From the NCBI GenBank assembly GCA_023375785.1, contig SZWC01000573.1, positions 261,076-325,075 on the forward strand: a stretch of DNA of 64,000 nt, given 5' to 3'. Of this stretch, positions 1 to 10,066 are shown piece after piece. A program made the position numbers and the translations under genes. The notes beneath the pieces were generated by a model. It saw only the letters and a program-made list of their open reading frames with translations. It was not told where the DNA came from and searched no databases. The stretch comes from Penium margaritaceum (lineage: Eukaryota; Streptophyta; Zygnematophyceae; Desmidiales; Peniaceae). Numbering within the stretch: the stretch's first letter is position 1; every line of letters starts with the position of its first letter.

Positions 1-18
1 CCCCCCCCCCCCCCCCCC
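1..18. repeat. Poly-C run at window edge
   Basis: Eighteen consecutive C bases open the window and run into C-rich sequence. It is a homopolymer with no coding meaning. Length in long homopolymers is often unreliable in assemblies. Confidence 0.9.
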
Positions 19-354
19 TTCCCCTATCCCCCCTCGACTCCCACCAAGTCCTTGAGCACCACAGGCACAGGCACAGGCACAGGCACACCAACGCAAACAA
101 AGAGCCACACGCATAGCTCACCCTGTGGGCGTCCTCTGCCGACGTTGCCGCACCCCATCCGCGCCGCAGCCCAAATAGCCGCCGCCGCAGCCCAACGCGC
201 CTCGTGCTCAGCATCATCTCTGCTCAACAGGTTTGCCCTCCTGCCCTCACGGCTGCCGCTGTGGCTGCAACCGATCCTGCTACCGCTGCTGGCGCTGCGA
301 GCACAGTTGCTGCTGCTTCTGATGTATCTGCTCTAGACAGCTTCCAGTACTTCT
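19..354. other. GC-rich low-complexity stretch, no gene recognised
   Basis: The sequence is C-rich, with a short (CAGGCA)n run near 62-87 and many GCC/GCA/CTG triplets. Both strands give short open frames of low-complexity residues. I see no start context, domain or splice pattern that would support a gene. Confidence 0.6.
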
Positions 355-455
355 GCTGCTACTGTTGCTGCTACTTCTTCTACTGCGGGTGCGGCTGCTG
401 CTGGTGTTGCTGCTACTGTTGCTGCTACTTCTGCTACTGCGGGTGCTGCGCCTGA
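355..455 (+). repeat. 54-bp tandem repeat, about two copies, CTG/ACT-rich
   Basis: A 54-bp unit starts at 355 and again at 409. It is built of GCTGCTACTGTT-like triplets. Because 54 is a multiple of three, one frame reads as an Ala/Thr/Ser/Gly-rich repeat (AATVAATSSTAG, then AATVAATSATAG). The purity of the triplets suggests expansion by slippage. It resembles the triplet-rich leaders of copia elements A and F in this window, so it may be a fragment of a related leader, but no flanking retroelement part was found. Confidence 0.6.
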
Positions 456-1206
456 CGTAAGCGATCTCGAATGGCTCAAGCCTGCTTCGTAGCTCATAGG
501 GAGGACCCCAACCTTGCGCTCGTGGGCTTGCTCCTCTGCGGACGGCAGGCTAAGCCACGCCCTGGCACCGTCTCGCCACTGCCGCCGCTGTCGCCACCGC
601 TGTTGCGACGATGTTACTCCTCAGCTCCCGCACGATCACCGAGCTGGTGATGGCCGTAGGGACGAGCTTTTGCCGATTGGAGGTCATGCCACCGTGCGAT
701 GCAGCCTGGGTCGGAGATGGCGACGCAGCCGCCGGGTGGCGCAGAAAGGGTGATCAAGACGGACAGGCAGTGCAGCGTGTCTGCGGAATGGGAGCTGGGT
801 CCATGGCGCGGTCAAGGATGAAGGGAGAGAGGGGGTCATGGCGAAACCGCGCGGCCTGTTTGCTTGTGGGAGAACATGTGGAGCATCTGGCTGACGTTTG
901 CTGGTGGAGGTCGCCAAGATGGAATTTCGAAATGGATCGGATGGCGAGGTCGTCTAGGCCACGCGTGCCAGCCCGGGTGCGCTTGCGCGCGTTGGAGGAT
1001 GTGGCATTGGCCGTTGGACGAGGCGCCGTAGCGTCCGACTTCTCCCACCGAAGTGGCAACCTTGGGCGAGGAAGGAGCGACGCGGAGAGGGCAACCCCCG
1101 TCTTACTGGGTGTCCGCGACGGAGGGCGCAAACAGGTTGCTCTAATCTGAACTCTACGTAGCTTCGTGCGCCGCACTTTCCACAACCACCAAAGCAATTT
1201 CGAGGT
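456..1206. other. GC-rich stretch with overlapping open frames, no gene recognised
   Basis: Open frames occur on both strands, the longest being a 179-codon frame at 611-1150 (+) and a 147-codon frame at 754-1197 (-). They overlap, are rich in Arg, Ala, Pro and Trp, and contain no domain I recognise. High GC makes long chance frames likely. I treat the stretch as unannotated, possibly old repeat DNA. Confidence 0.5.
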
Positions 1207-1265
1207 CCCCCCCCCCCCCCCCCCACCAACCCCCTACCTCAAGGGGGGGGGGGGGGGGGAGGGGG
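1207..1265. repeat. Poly-C / poly-G inverted homopolymer pair
   Basis: C18 at 1207-1224 is followed 18 bases later by G17 at 1243-1259 and G5 at 1261-1265. The two runs are complementary and could fold into a G:C hairpin; the G run alone could form a quadruplex. Such a pair may also mark a cloning or assembly artefact. Confidence 0.85.
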
Positions 1266-1898
1266 TATCCCTGAGCTTGGAGACAATTACAAGCGGTAGT
1301 TATCTAAAAATAGATTCGTTTGACGCGGCAGCATTCGCGCATGCTTTCGCGAAGGCATCGCCAATCCAACGGCCAGGCGTGCCTTTCTACCACTGTTGCG
1401 AGTCGGGTGCACCAATTGCGGAGAAAAGTCAGGATGCCAATGCGATTCCACTCGTCGGTAGACAGTACACGCGAGCTGGAACCAGTTGGGCTAGGTTGCC
1501 GTGTGGGAACTTGTCCAGATAGTCATTTTGGGGTTCCCGTGGTCGTAACCGGTTCCCAACAAAGAAGTCAGCAATAGGGCCAAAACATTCATTGACGAAC
1601 AAGGATTACTTCGGATGTTTTTGTAGGCGGCAACAGAAGATGCGAAGGAAGCACGGGAGCCCAATGTTTCCCCCTTCGCGTACGATGTTCGCAGAACCAA
1701 GTGGGTTCGTTACAGCGAGCGAAGATCAAGAGCATTTCAGTAAGTCTGTTTTGAAACAGACCTGTAAAACAAGAGAACCACGAACGGGTCTGCTCCCGTT
1801 CCCGCCTAATCCGTTGAAATCCGTTGGCGCGGGGTGTTCAAACGGATGCAACGGTGGGAGAAGTGGAAAAGGCAACCGGGGAAATATGTTTTTGGGGG
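1266..1898. other. Unrecognised DNA with two small perfect inverted repeats
   Basis: No supported gene. Two perfect hairpins stand out: GTCTGTTT at 1744-1751 pairs with AAACAGAC at 1754-1761, and GAACGGG at 1782-1788 pairs with CCCGTTC at 1795-1801. The open frame at 1592-2428 (+) continues into the LTR of element A and has no domain, so I reject it as a gene. Confidence 0.5.
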
Positions 1899-2223
1899 GG
1901 ATTACTTTTTACCCACCATTTACCCACCATTACCCACCACTCTTCAGGTTACCCACTTTTGAAACATTTATTACCGTATCCGACAGTCGTGGGAGAAGAC
2001 GATTAGTATGCCCAATTTTTGGCAGGTGCCTTCCATTCTCCCCGCACTTTTTAATCGGTGCGCACTATGTCCAAAGTAAAAAAAAGAAGCACGCTTTACC
2101 CACTATTTACGAGCGGACTCCGATACCCACTTTGGACGTCCGCTCGTCAATAGACATAACGAGCGGATGTCCAAGGCACGTGCTCCTGGACATCGTGAAT
2201 CCTACAAAACGGACCCCACATCA
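1899..2223 (+). repeat. TACCCAC repeat cluster, possible subterminal region of an unknown transposon
   Basis: TACCCAC occurs six times, at about 1910, 1921, 1931, 1950, 2097 and 2124, preceded by GGATTACTT at 1899-1907. A matching but reverse-complement arrangement lies at 10698-10780 (three GTGGGTA copies, then AAGTAATCC), on the other side of element A. Clusters of a short motif facing inward behind a shared end sequence are typical of subterminal repeats of DNA transposons. No transposase is visible, so the identity is inference. Confidence 0.4.
2109..2168. repeat. 10-bp perfect inverted repeat with a third partial copy
   Basis: ACGAGCGGAC at 2109-2118 is matched by its reverse complement at 2138-2147, with a 19-base loop. 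ACGAGCGGAT recurs in direct orientation at 2159-2168. It lies inside the TACCCAC cluster and just outside the 5' LTR of element A. Confidence 0.7.
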
Positions 2224-2848
2224 TGTTGTGATTTGTGACGTTCTAGTACAGTCTACTGTGACCACTCGGCCGTGTCCATACTCATGCAGATCCCTGAGGC
2301 GGGCCCTGGTGACACCGGTGCGACAACTGGTGGCGGACTACCAGCTTGGAGCTGGCCGACTACCGTTCCACAGCCCCGGACTTCCTGCTGTTTTTTCTGC
2401 AGCTTGCAGGAGTTCTTCGACGGACTGACCATGAGCCCGATTTGCATGTTTTCGCATTGCGTGTTCACCTTCTGATGATGGATGCATGCATGTGACCAGT
2501 TGTAGCATCCGTCTTGTGATCCTGCAAATCTAGGTTGAGACGACGTAGCATTCTGACATGTGTGCGCAGAGTTATGGCCAAAATAGTGGTTTTGGGCCGG
2601 CTTTAGGACAGCTCTTGGACCGCCGCGTGCGACACCCGCTGTGCGCCGCGGCAGGTATTTATGCCATGGATTTGTCATTTGTCGTTTCTCTCTCCAAATG
2701 CTATTGAAGAATTCAGCCACTTTGCCTTGTGTCCCCTAGCCAAACTCTTGGCGTTGCGTGCACGACTTGTGACTGTCGTCACCGTCTGATCAGGCACTAA
2801 CGCCTGGTCAACGGGAGTATTGCTAGGAAGCTTCCTTGCATCTTCTCA
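2224..2848 (+). repeat. 5' LTR of copia element A
   Basis: The 625-bp sequence begins TGTTGTGATTTGTGACG and recurs at 8606-9241 in the same orientation. It ends just before a TGGTGTCGAAGC primer-site-like sequence. It contains the shared stretch TGATGATGGATGCATGCATG near 2472-2491, which is also in the 3' copy. Confidence 0.92.
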
Positions 2849-2868
2849 TGGTGTCGAAGCAGTGAGGC
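2849..2868 (+). other. Primer-binding site of element A
   Basis: TGGTGTCGAAGCAGTGAGGC follows the 5' LTR directly. It resembles the plant copia primer site complementary to initiator methionine tRNA (TGGTATCAGAGC) with several differences. Confidence 0.6.
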
Positions 2869-2889
2869 AGTTCTCACTGAGTTGCGTAG

Positions 2890-3440
2890 CAGAGACGCAG
2901 CAAAGCAGCAGCAGTAAGAGTCACCGCTGCAGTAGATCCACTGGGGCCTGTCAAAGACTGCCGGTCGCCGTCGACGCAGCCCACACCCATCACGTGAGAC
3001 CGTAGCAGCAGCGTTGCCACCGTGCCAGCAGCAGCACAACAGCAGAGCAGCAGCAGCAGCGGCGGCAGCAGCAGCGCCGTAGCAGCAGCTAAAGCAGCGC
3101 GTGGCGGCAGCAGCGAGTGCAGCCGCCGTCCGCAGTCGCAGCGGCGGCCGCGGCGACAGCAGCGCAGCAGTAGCAGCGGCAGCAGCAGCAGAGCAGCAGC
3201 AGCGGCGGCAACCGCAGCGCAGCAACAACAGCGGCAGCCGCAGCGGCAACAGCAGAGGAGTAGCAGTTGTAGCAACAGCAACGCAGCAGCAGCGCGCAGC
3301 GGCGGCAGCGAGGAGCAGCGGCAGCGCGCAGCAGCAGCAGCAGCGGCATTGTGCAGCCGCTGCTGCCGCTTCTCCACACGCAGCCACGGAAGTGCTGCTA
3401 CAGCTGACAGCATAGCTGCACGAGCAGCTAAGCGGAAATT
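2890..3440 (+). repeat. Imperfect CAG/GCA triplet array in element A leader
   Basis: About 550 bp of impure AGC/GCA/GCG triplets lie between the primer site and gag. All frames of both strands are open over parts of it and give Ala-, Gln-, Ser-, Cys- or Leu-rich runs; these are consequences of the triplet repeat, not genes. A comparable triplet-rich leader occurs in element F (about 61440-61720). Confidence 0.85.
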
Positions 3441-3534
3441 GCTGCGCAGCTTCCGCGTAGCAACCGCGGAGCAGCTGCACGCTCGCATAGAACCGTAAGA
3501 GAAAAAAAAAAGAAAAAAGAAGAGGGAGTGTCAA

Positions 3535-3675
3535 GCTGACATCAGCAATTTTGCTTGCTGACGTCATCAGGTTGTGCTGACGTTAGCAACCACCTTCTGA
3601 CGTCAGCAACTGCCTGCTGACGTCAACAACCGCCTGCTGACGTCAGCAACCGCCTGCTGACGTCAGCACCATACG
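3535..3675 (+). repeat. Seven tandem 20-bp repeats carrying TGACGTCA
   Basis: Units start at 3535, 3557, 3576, 3596, 3616, 3636 and 3656. The later units read GCTGACGTCAGCAACCGCCT with few changes. Each centres on the palindrome TGACGTCA or a one-base variant. TGACGTCA is the classic CRE/C-box site of bZIP transcription factors. The array lies in the leader, downstream of the 5' LTR and about 110 bp before gag, where it could act as an internal enhancer. That function is inference. Confidence 0.85.
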
Positions 3676-3786
3676 CCAAATTTTTTGCCAGACAATCAAA
3701 AGTTGTCAGCGTCTCAACTATTCGAGAAACAATGACGCTTTTGAAATCCGACAAACCTGACCTGTCGACTCATATTGTGAGGCGAC

Positions 3787-4780
3787 ATGAACTCGTCTAA
3801 CAACAAGGGGGAGAAGACAGGTGATCCCTTCTCCTCCTCTTCTGGGGTCCTGAGCCCACGCTCGCAGGCCATTGAGGACCTACGGAGCCAGCAGGATGAG
3901 ATGCGTCGCCGACAGCGAGAGCAGACTGATGCCATCCGCACGTTGACTGAGCTTCTGTGTGCCCAGTCCATGGTCCCACGGCAGGTTTCCGAGGGAGCTG
4001 CCGGCGTTGCGGTCTGTACACAGCAGTCGGCGTTGTGATCAGCTCTTCCTCTAGGTGACTTCAGCACGCGAGGCAGCCATGGCCCATGAGGAGACTTCTC
4101 TTGCTGCAGCAGTCATCGCATCACCATCATCTTCCCTCCTGCACTCTCCTTCTTCATCCTCCATCATTTCCTCATCTTCCTCCTCCTCTTTGGCCCCGCC
4201 CACACCCACTCAGGCACAGGGTGTTGCAGCAGCAGCTCAGGGGAAGAAGAAGAAGGGGAAGCGTGGATGAGGTCAGCAGCAGTCACAGCAGCAATCATCA
4301 TTCAGTGGTAGCAGCGGACGTTTTGTTCACTGCTACAACTGTGGAGGCGCCCATCGCTACATTGAGTGCCAACAGCCGCTCGACTCGGCGCGGATTACTT
4401 GTGGGCTCCAGGCTGCACACGCCCTTCGTTCCACGTCCAGCACGTCATCCTCGCCATCCGCCGGACGCGTGGCGGCCACGACTGCAGCTGTTCGCGCTTC
4501 CTCACCGACGAGTAGCAGTGATCCGGACCCATGCGACCGGACCATCGCTGAGCTCCGACACCTTCTGGCGCTCTGCTTTCAGGGAGGTGCGAGTGCGTTA
4601 TCATCGTCGGGTGGTCCACAGACTTTCTGTCCGTCCGTTCCTGTTGCTCATGACGACGGGTGTGGGGGAGCACAGTCAGCATGTGATGATGATGGGCCTG
4701 ACTGCACCGATTGGGTTCACGAGTCTCATCTTTATGCCCTGCGTCGTTCCTCCCCACTGACGGCTTAGTGTCCCTCTGAT
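3787..4780 (+). pseudogene. Gag region of copia element A (fossil)
   Basis: An ATG at 3787 opens a coiled-coil-like, Arg/Gln/Glu-rich segment (MRRRQREQTDAIRTLTELL). Ser-rich sequence follows, then a CCHC zinc knuckle at 4331-4369 (CYNCGGAHRYIEC). This matches the nucleocapsid part of copia gag. The same N-terminal style and the knuckle occur in element F gag (59070-60332), so A and F belong to one lineage. The region is broken. Confidence 0.75.
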
Positions 4781-5210
4781 GCCGAGTGTTCCATTGCCCG
4801 TTGTACAGTGAAGTCCACCAGTCGTGACTCCGGTGGCACTTGGATCATCGAATCTGGTGCCACTCATCACATGACGTGTCGTTGTAGTGATTTTGTCGTT
4901 CTCGGTCCTGTCACGTCTGTCCGTTCCGTCCGTACAGGCCCTGGTCAGTCCTTGCCAGTCCATGGTGTTGGGGTTGTATGTTTTGACGGTCTGTCTGGCC
5001 CCTTGTACCTTTCCGACGTGTTGTTTGTCTCTGATCTTGAGCTCAGCCTGCTTTCTGTGCATGCGTGCACACTAATGGGTCTCTCTGTGGAGCATACCGC
5101 AGACTCAGCGACTGTGACTGCTACTGACACTTGCAGTGTTGTCCTTCGTGCCTCAGTCGTAGATGATCCGTATCGCATCTCTTAGACCTCCTCCCCTTGC
5201 TCCCCTTCCC
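4781..5210 (+). pseudogene. Protease region of copia element A (fossil)
   Basis: The motif WIIESGATHHMT (4841-4876) corresponds to the retrotransposon aspartic protease active-site strand (D/E-S-G-A-T). A hydrophobic strand and an LSLLSVHACT-like segment follow, typical of copia protease leading into the GAG-pre-integrase domain. Confidence 0.82.
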
Positions 5211-5214
5211 TCTC

Positions 5215-6140
5215 CGGTCGGGTCTTTGTCACTAGTGTTCTGTCTCCGGAACACCAGCGGTTGCTTCATCGTCGTTTGTGTCATGTGGGCTCCGATACTG
5301 TGTCAAAGCTCATTCGGACACAGCCGGCTCTTGGTCTTGACGCGGCTTCTTTCGAGAAGCCGTCCAAGACCGGCTATCTTTTTTGCGCTCAAGGGAAGAT
5401 GCACCGATGTACCTACCCTGACTCTCGTTCCCGAGCGCTTTGGCCTCTCGAGCTAGTTCACTCAGACCTTCTCGGCCCTCTTCCAGTCGAGTCCCTATTT
5501 GATCGGGGCCGGTATGTTCTCACTCTGACTGACGACTTTACCCGGATGCGGTGGGTGTACAGCCTGCGTCAGAAGAGCGACGCCGCCCTTGCGGTTTGAC
5601 ATTGGCTAGTGATGGCAGAGCGTCAGTCCGGTCACACGCTACATACTTTCCGCTCGGATCGCGGCGGTGAGTTCCTTGGAAAGATGGACGGGTTCTTTGC
5701 TGAGCATGGGATTTTTCACCAGGTCTCCGCTCCTGCTACCCTTCAGTAGAACGGTGTTTCCGAGCGCTGGAACCGCACCATGGAGGATGCGATCCACGCT
5801 ATGCGATCTGAGTGCGGTCTCCCTGAGTCCTTTGTCTTTGAGGGCTTCGCGTACATGACTTGGGTCTGGAACCGCCTTCTGCACGGTCCGCTTCTGGACC
5901 ACATTACACTGTATGAGCTCTGGTTTGGACACCGTGCTGGCCTTTGCCACGCTCGCGTCTGGGGATCCCTGGCCTCCATGTGGTACACCGAGGACTAGCA
6001 GGGGTCCAAGGTCTCACCTCAGGGCCGCCTGTGTGCCTTCGTAGGCATTTCCCCCCGGTCGAAGGCCTGGCGCTTCTAGGACCCTACTCGTCGTCGCGTC
6101 ATTGAGTCACGCAATGCGCTCTTTTTCCAGTCTCTCACCT
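5215..6140 (+). pseudogene. Integrase region of copia element A (fossil)
   Basis: The HHCC zinc-binding start (LLHRRLCHVGSD, about 5255-5290) is followed by the catalytic core: LVHSDLLGPLP near 5450, TLTDDFTRMRWVYS near 5525, and RSDRGGEFLG near 5650. A later segment reads ERWNRTMEDAIHAMRSECG (5764-5820). This is the copia rve core order. The region is broken, as is the rest of the element. Confidence 0.88.
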
Positions 6141-6940
6141 ACCGTGACCTAACTTCGATCAGGGCACTCTCTGCCACACAAGTTCCTACCTGTGAGGGTT
6201 CTCGGCGGATGGGGGAGATTTCTAGGCCAGCGAGCACCTCTCACTAGGCTGATGTGCCCGTTAGAGCCCCCTTCACCTCTCGGTCTTCGGCCCTCAATGA
6301 CCCGGCGATCATCGCCGTCGGTCTAGAGACCTCGCCCGACTACCCTGTTTCACGCCCCACAGGTGCCCCTGCTTTTGTTCTTTTGCCTACTTCTACGCCA
6401 GTACCTACGTTTGCTGGCACTCCTATTTCTGTGTCTGCTCCAGTCTCGCCTACTCCTATATCTGCTCCTGTTGGCACTCCTGCCTCTGTGTCAGGTCCAG
6501 TCTTGCTTGCTCCTGTTGTCACACCCAGCCCAGTGTCCCCCACATTCTCATCTCCTCGCACGGCATCACCTGCCTTGCCTCAGTCCCCACCAGCTGTGGT
6601 CATGCCTATCCCTCAGCTTGAGGTGCGCCCCTCGAGCTCCGGTTACTCCCGTGAGCCCGGTGGCCGTCTTCGACCACTGGATTCCGAAGCTCAGGGAGCG
6701 TCGGGCCCCGCACCCAGGCGCCCCCCTCGCAGCATCGCGAGTGGTGACCCCTGCACAAAGGCCCTAGTCTTGAATGTCCGCACTGAGCTCACAGAGGTAC
6801 ATCCAGTGTGCCCCGTAGGGCACGATCTCGTCACTCACGAGTTCCATATCACTTGTGATGCAGCAGCTGATCTTGTGGTCGTCAGGCCTAGTACCGAGGC
6901 GTGTGCTCTTGCCACGCAGAGCTCTCCCTCTATGGCACCT
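6141..6940 (+). pseudogene. Pro/Ser/Thr-rich linker between integrase and RT in element A (fossil)
   Basis: About 270 codons rich in Pro, Ala, Ser, Thr and Val (for example APVSPTPISAPVGTPASVSG) lie between the integrase and reverse transcriptase domains. Variable, low-complexity linkers are usual at this place in copia polyproteins. No domain is recognised. Confidence 0.7.
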
Positions 6941-7700
6941 GACCCGGGCACCCTGAGGGAAGCTCTCTCATTACAGGATATTGACGCTTGGTGCGCTGCC
7001 TGCAAGGATGAGCTTCGTGCTATCCGAGAGCATAGAGTCTACGAGCTTGTCAACCTTCCGCCTGGGAGGAAGGCTATTCAGGTCAAGTAGGTCTTTCGCA
7101 AGAAAGTGAAGCCGGATGGCTCAATGGAAGGCTACAAGGCCCGCTTGGTCGTCAAGGGGTACTCTCAGATTGAGGGCGTCGATTACACTGACACTTCTGC
7201 CCCTATCAGCCATATGACCTCAGCTCGAGCTCTGTTCGGTGTAGTTTCTTAGCATGACTGGGAACTGTACCAGATGGACGTGAACAATGCGTTCCTCCAT
7301 GGCTCTTTGGATGAGGAGATTTACGTGGCTCAGCCACCAGGATTTGAGGATGGTGACAAGGTATGGCGCTTGCGCAAGTCCTTGTACGCCCTGAAGCAAT
7401 CTCCACGATGTTGGAACCAGGAGATCACCGGCACTTTGACCTATGCGGGATATGTACAGAGCGAGGCAGATCCCTCTCTCTTCATCCTACCGACACCCAA
7501 GTAGTTCACCGCCATCCTGGTCTATGTCGATGACCTTCTGATCACGTCCCCATCCCTGGACGCCGTGAAGGAGGCTAAGGCTGTCCTTCAGAATACCTAC
7601 AGGATGAAAGACCTCGGTCCTGCATCGGTGTTTCTCGGTATGGAGATCGTGCGAGATCGCAGACGTCGGACACTATTGCTGCATCAGGCCTGATACGCAT
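6941..7700 (+). pseudogene. Reverse transcriptase region of copia element A (fossil)
   Basis: RVT_2 hallmarks appear in order: DIDAWCAACKDELRAI (about 6980-7025), YKARLVVKGYSQ (7132-7166), QMDVNNAFLHGSLDEEI (7271-7321), LRKSLYALKQSPRCWNQE (7369-7422), and the catalytic YVDDLLIT (7523-7546). The copia AFLHG and LYALKQ signatures are clear. The region is broken. Confidence 0.9.
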
Positions 7701-7739
7701 GAGTCGGGGAGCGTTTCAGCGACCTCCTTGGGGCAGTAC

Positions 7740-8503
7740 CCACCGCTTCCACACCTCTTACACCTGATGGGCAGGATGCCCTAAAAGTGGATGATCCCAC
7801 ACAATTGGGGGAGAGAGTGGACGTGACCTTGTACCTCTGTCTCATCGGATCTCTGATGTACCTGGCCACTACCACATGTCCTGACACCGCTTTGGCTGTC
7901 AACCTCCTTGCTCAGTTTTTGCAGGATCCACGTGCCAGAGCCCTTCACGCGGCTGTGCGAGTGGTATGGTACGTGGTCTCCACACCGTTCCTTGGATTCT
8001 GCTTTCGTCGGCAGTGTTTGATGGTCGTTGATGGTTACAGTGACATCGACTAGGCCTGGAGCCCAGATGGACACAGCCGTTCTGGCTACGTGTTCATGCT
8101 CGGCGGTACTGCTCTTTCTTGGTGTAGGTGGAAGCAGGGCTGCATCGCATGTAGCTCGTCGGAGGCAGAGTACGTTGCTTTGGACGCAGGGGCTGCTGAG
8201 CCGGTATGGCTACAATACCTGTTTCTTGAGCTTTGTTAGTCAGTACCCGCCATTGTGCTTCGCTCCGACAACCGGAGTGCTCTCGCCATTGCGGATAAAT
8301 CCAGTGTCTTTCATGCTCGCACGAAGCACATTGAGGTTGAGCATCACTTTGTGTGTGATCTGGTGGAGCGAGACGTGATCTCCGTCATGTGGGTTGGCAC
8401 CGACATGCAGCGTGCTGATATCTTGACGAAGGCACTAGCTCGCGGAACGTTCCTGGTGGCTATTCGTTCTGTTGGGCTTCGCCCCATGCCTGAGAGTGGT
8501 TGA
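7740..8503 (+). pseudogene. RNase H region of copia element A (fossil)
   Basis: The segment after RT carries SLMYLATTTCPD (about 7850), [10 protein letters not shown]-type sequence (8085-8110), [12 protein letters not shown] (8155-8190) and the C-terminal TKHIEVEHHFVCDLV (8322-8366), followed by DILTKAL. These are standard copia RNase H landmarks. The last frame ends at 8503, about 100 bp before the 3' LTR. Confidence 0.88.
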
Positions 8504-8593
8504 GTGTGGGATATATGTCCGTGTCCCATCTGTTTTACACACACTATTGTACTCGTCCCAATGCTGCATGTGTATGGACATGCGTACCATCAG

Positions 8594-8605
8594 GTCATGG
8601 GGGAG
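8594..8605 (+). other. Polypurine tract of element A
   Basis: GTCATGGGGGAG immediately precedes the TGTTG start of the 3' LTR. The same tract, on the other strand, precedes the 3' LTR of element F (55034-55045), which supports their kinship. Confidence 0.85.
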
Positions 8606-9241
8606 TGTTGTGATTTGTGACGTTCTTGTACAGTCTACTGTGACCACTCGGCCGTATCCAGCCTCGTGCTGATCCCTGAGGCAGGCCCTAGTGACACCGG
8701 TGCGACAACTGGTGGCGGACTACCAGCTTGGAGCTGGCCGACTACCGTTCCAGAGCCCCGGACACTGCCGTGACTTCCCGCTGTTCTTTCTACAGCTTGT
8801 AGGAGTTTCATGCGGACTGGCCATGAGCCCGATTTGTATGTTTTTGCATTGCGTTTCATCGTCTGATGATGGATGCATGCATGTGACCAGTCGTAGCGTC
8901 CGTCTTGTGATCCTGTACGTCTAGGTTTAGACGGCGTAGCATTCTGACATGTGTGCGCAAAGTCATGGCCAAAACAGTGGTTTTGGGCCGGTTTTAGGAC
9001 AGCTCTTGGACCGCCGCGTGCGACACCCGCTGTGCGCCACGACAGGTGTTTATGCCATGGACCTGTCAGTTGTCATTTCTCTGTATAAATGCTATTGAAG
9101 CATTCAGACATTTTGCCTTGTGTCCCCTAGCCAAACTCTTGCCGTTGCGTGCACGACTTGTGACTGTTGTCACCGTCTGATCAGGCACTGACGCCTGGTC
9201 AACGGGAGTGTTGCTAGGAGGCTTCCTTGCATCTTCTCTCA
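8606..9241 (+). repeat. 3' LTR of copia element A
   Basis: This 636-bp direct copy of 2224-2848 has a TATA-like TATAAAT at 9084-9090 near its 3' third, a plausible promoter position. Differences from the 5' LTR are scattered substitutions plus small indels. Confidence 0.92.
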
Positions 9242-10066
9242 TCATCCCTATCACGTGTGACATAGGCTATTGAGGACCTATAATCTTACCTTTTGAAAAG
9301 TACTTATGCTTCTTCGTTTACAAATCGTTCCACCATGCCCATGAAAAACCACAATGGGCTGTTCGATGAAAATCGATCAGCTCATAGTACTCCCCATTGC
9401 TGAGGGTTTATTATATTTGAGTAAAAATAGACAAAACGATTTGTATTGGCCATATAAATTGAACGGTTAGGGTTTGTCAAATCCGCCGATGCAAATATTG
9501 GAGTTTTTTCTCCGAATCTTTGTAGGGCTTGCAACACAAAAATATGGGTGTGAGCTCGTCACCCTTAGCTTCTTTTGTTCCATATCTCGTGCAGTACGAG
9601 ACATGGAACTGAGGAGAAAGCTTGCTTCGGAAGTGCAAAAGTCAGAACCCTGCAAGCATTAGAAGTCTCCATTTCATGAACGTGTATCGCACTATGCATC
9701 GCACACCAGAAGAACATAAGCAAGATCGACGAGGTCGTCCGCGTTTTTTTCGTCTAAAAAAAGGTCAATCATCGAAAGCAAATCTGCGCCAATTAAGTCG
9801 ACCGAACAGTCGACAAAGCCCTTGAGGTGTTAGTTGGTGTGATCCTACGAACCACAACTAAGTAAGTTTACAAAGAGATAGATGTTTGTGTCATTTGTAT
9901 CTGCAATGCTTATGTACGAGTCATGTTCTCAAATATTTCTACGGAGAAATTCTCTATTATAGTATGTACGATATGTTATGTGATTACATAATGTATGTTA
10001 AAGTTGACGAACAGCCGTCGGATAGGAAAATCTAATGTCTCAAGTATTAGCAAAAAAAGGTGTCTT
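9242..10066. other. Unrecognised AT-richer DNA with a strong imperfect hairpin
   Basis: No gene is supported. At 9577-9590 and 9596-9609 lie 14-base arms matching at 13 positions around a 5-base loop (GTTCCATATCTCGT and its near reverse complement). With small bulges the pairing extends to about 9566-9620. Short open frames of 62-67 codons on both strands over the hairpin are mirror products of it. Confidence 0.55.

Larger units (their letters stand above)
2224..9241 (+). mobile_element. Ty1/copia LTR retrotransposon A, broken
   Basis: An about 7.0-kb element has two LTRs in direct orientation (2224-2848 and 8606-9241), a primer-binding-site-like sequence after the first and a purine tract before the second. 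Between them the order is leader, gag, protease, integrase, reverse transcriptase, RNase H, which is the copia order. LTR ends are TG...CA within a base or two. CATCA at 2219-2223 and 9240-9244 may be the target duplication, though the last bases of the 3' LTR are ambiguous. The LTRs differ at roughly 7% of sites by eye, so the insertion is of moderate age. The coding part is a fossil with on the order of ten breaks. Confidence 0.93.

Noticed and set aside
611-1197. Overlapping GC-rich frames (179 codons plus, 147 codons minus) as a host gene
   Set aside because: No domain, start context or splice pattern, and opposing frames of similar length suggest chance from base composition.
1592-2428. 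278-codon plus-strand frame as a gene
   Set aside because: It runs from unannotated DNA into the 5' LTR of element A and has no recognisable domain.
2797-3567. Long open frames over the CAG/GCA region (for example 2797-3567 minus, 3022-3498 plus)
   Set aside because: Triplet repeats keep several frames open on both strands; composition is poly-Ala, poly-Cys or poly-Gln with no domain, and the region is the leader of element A.
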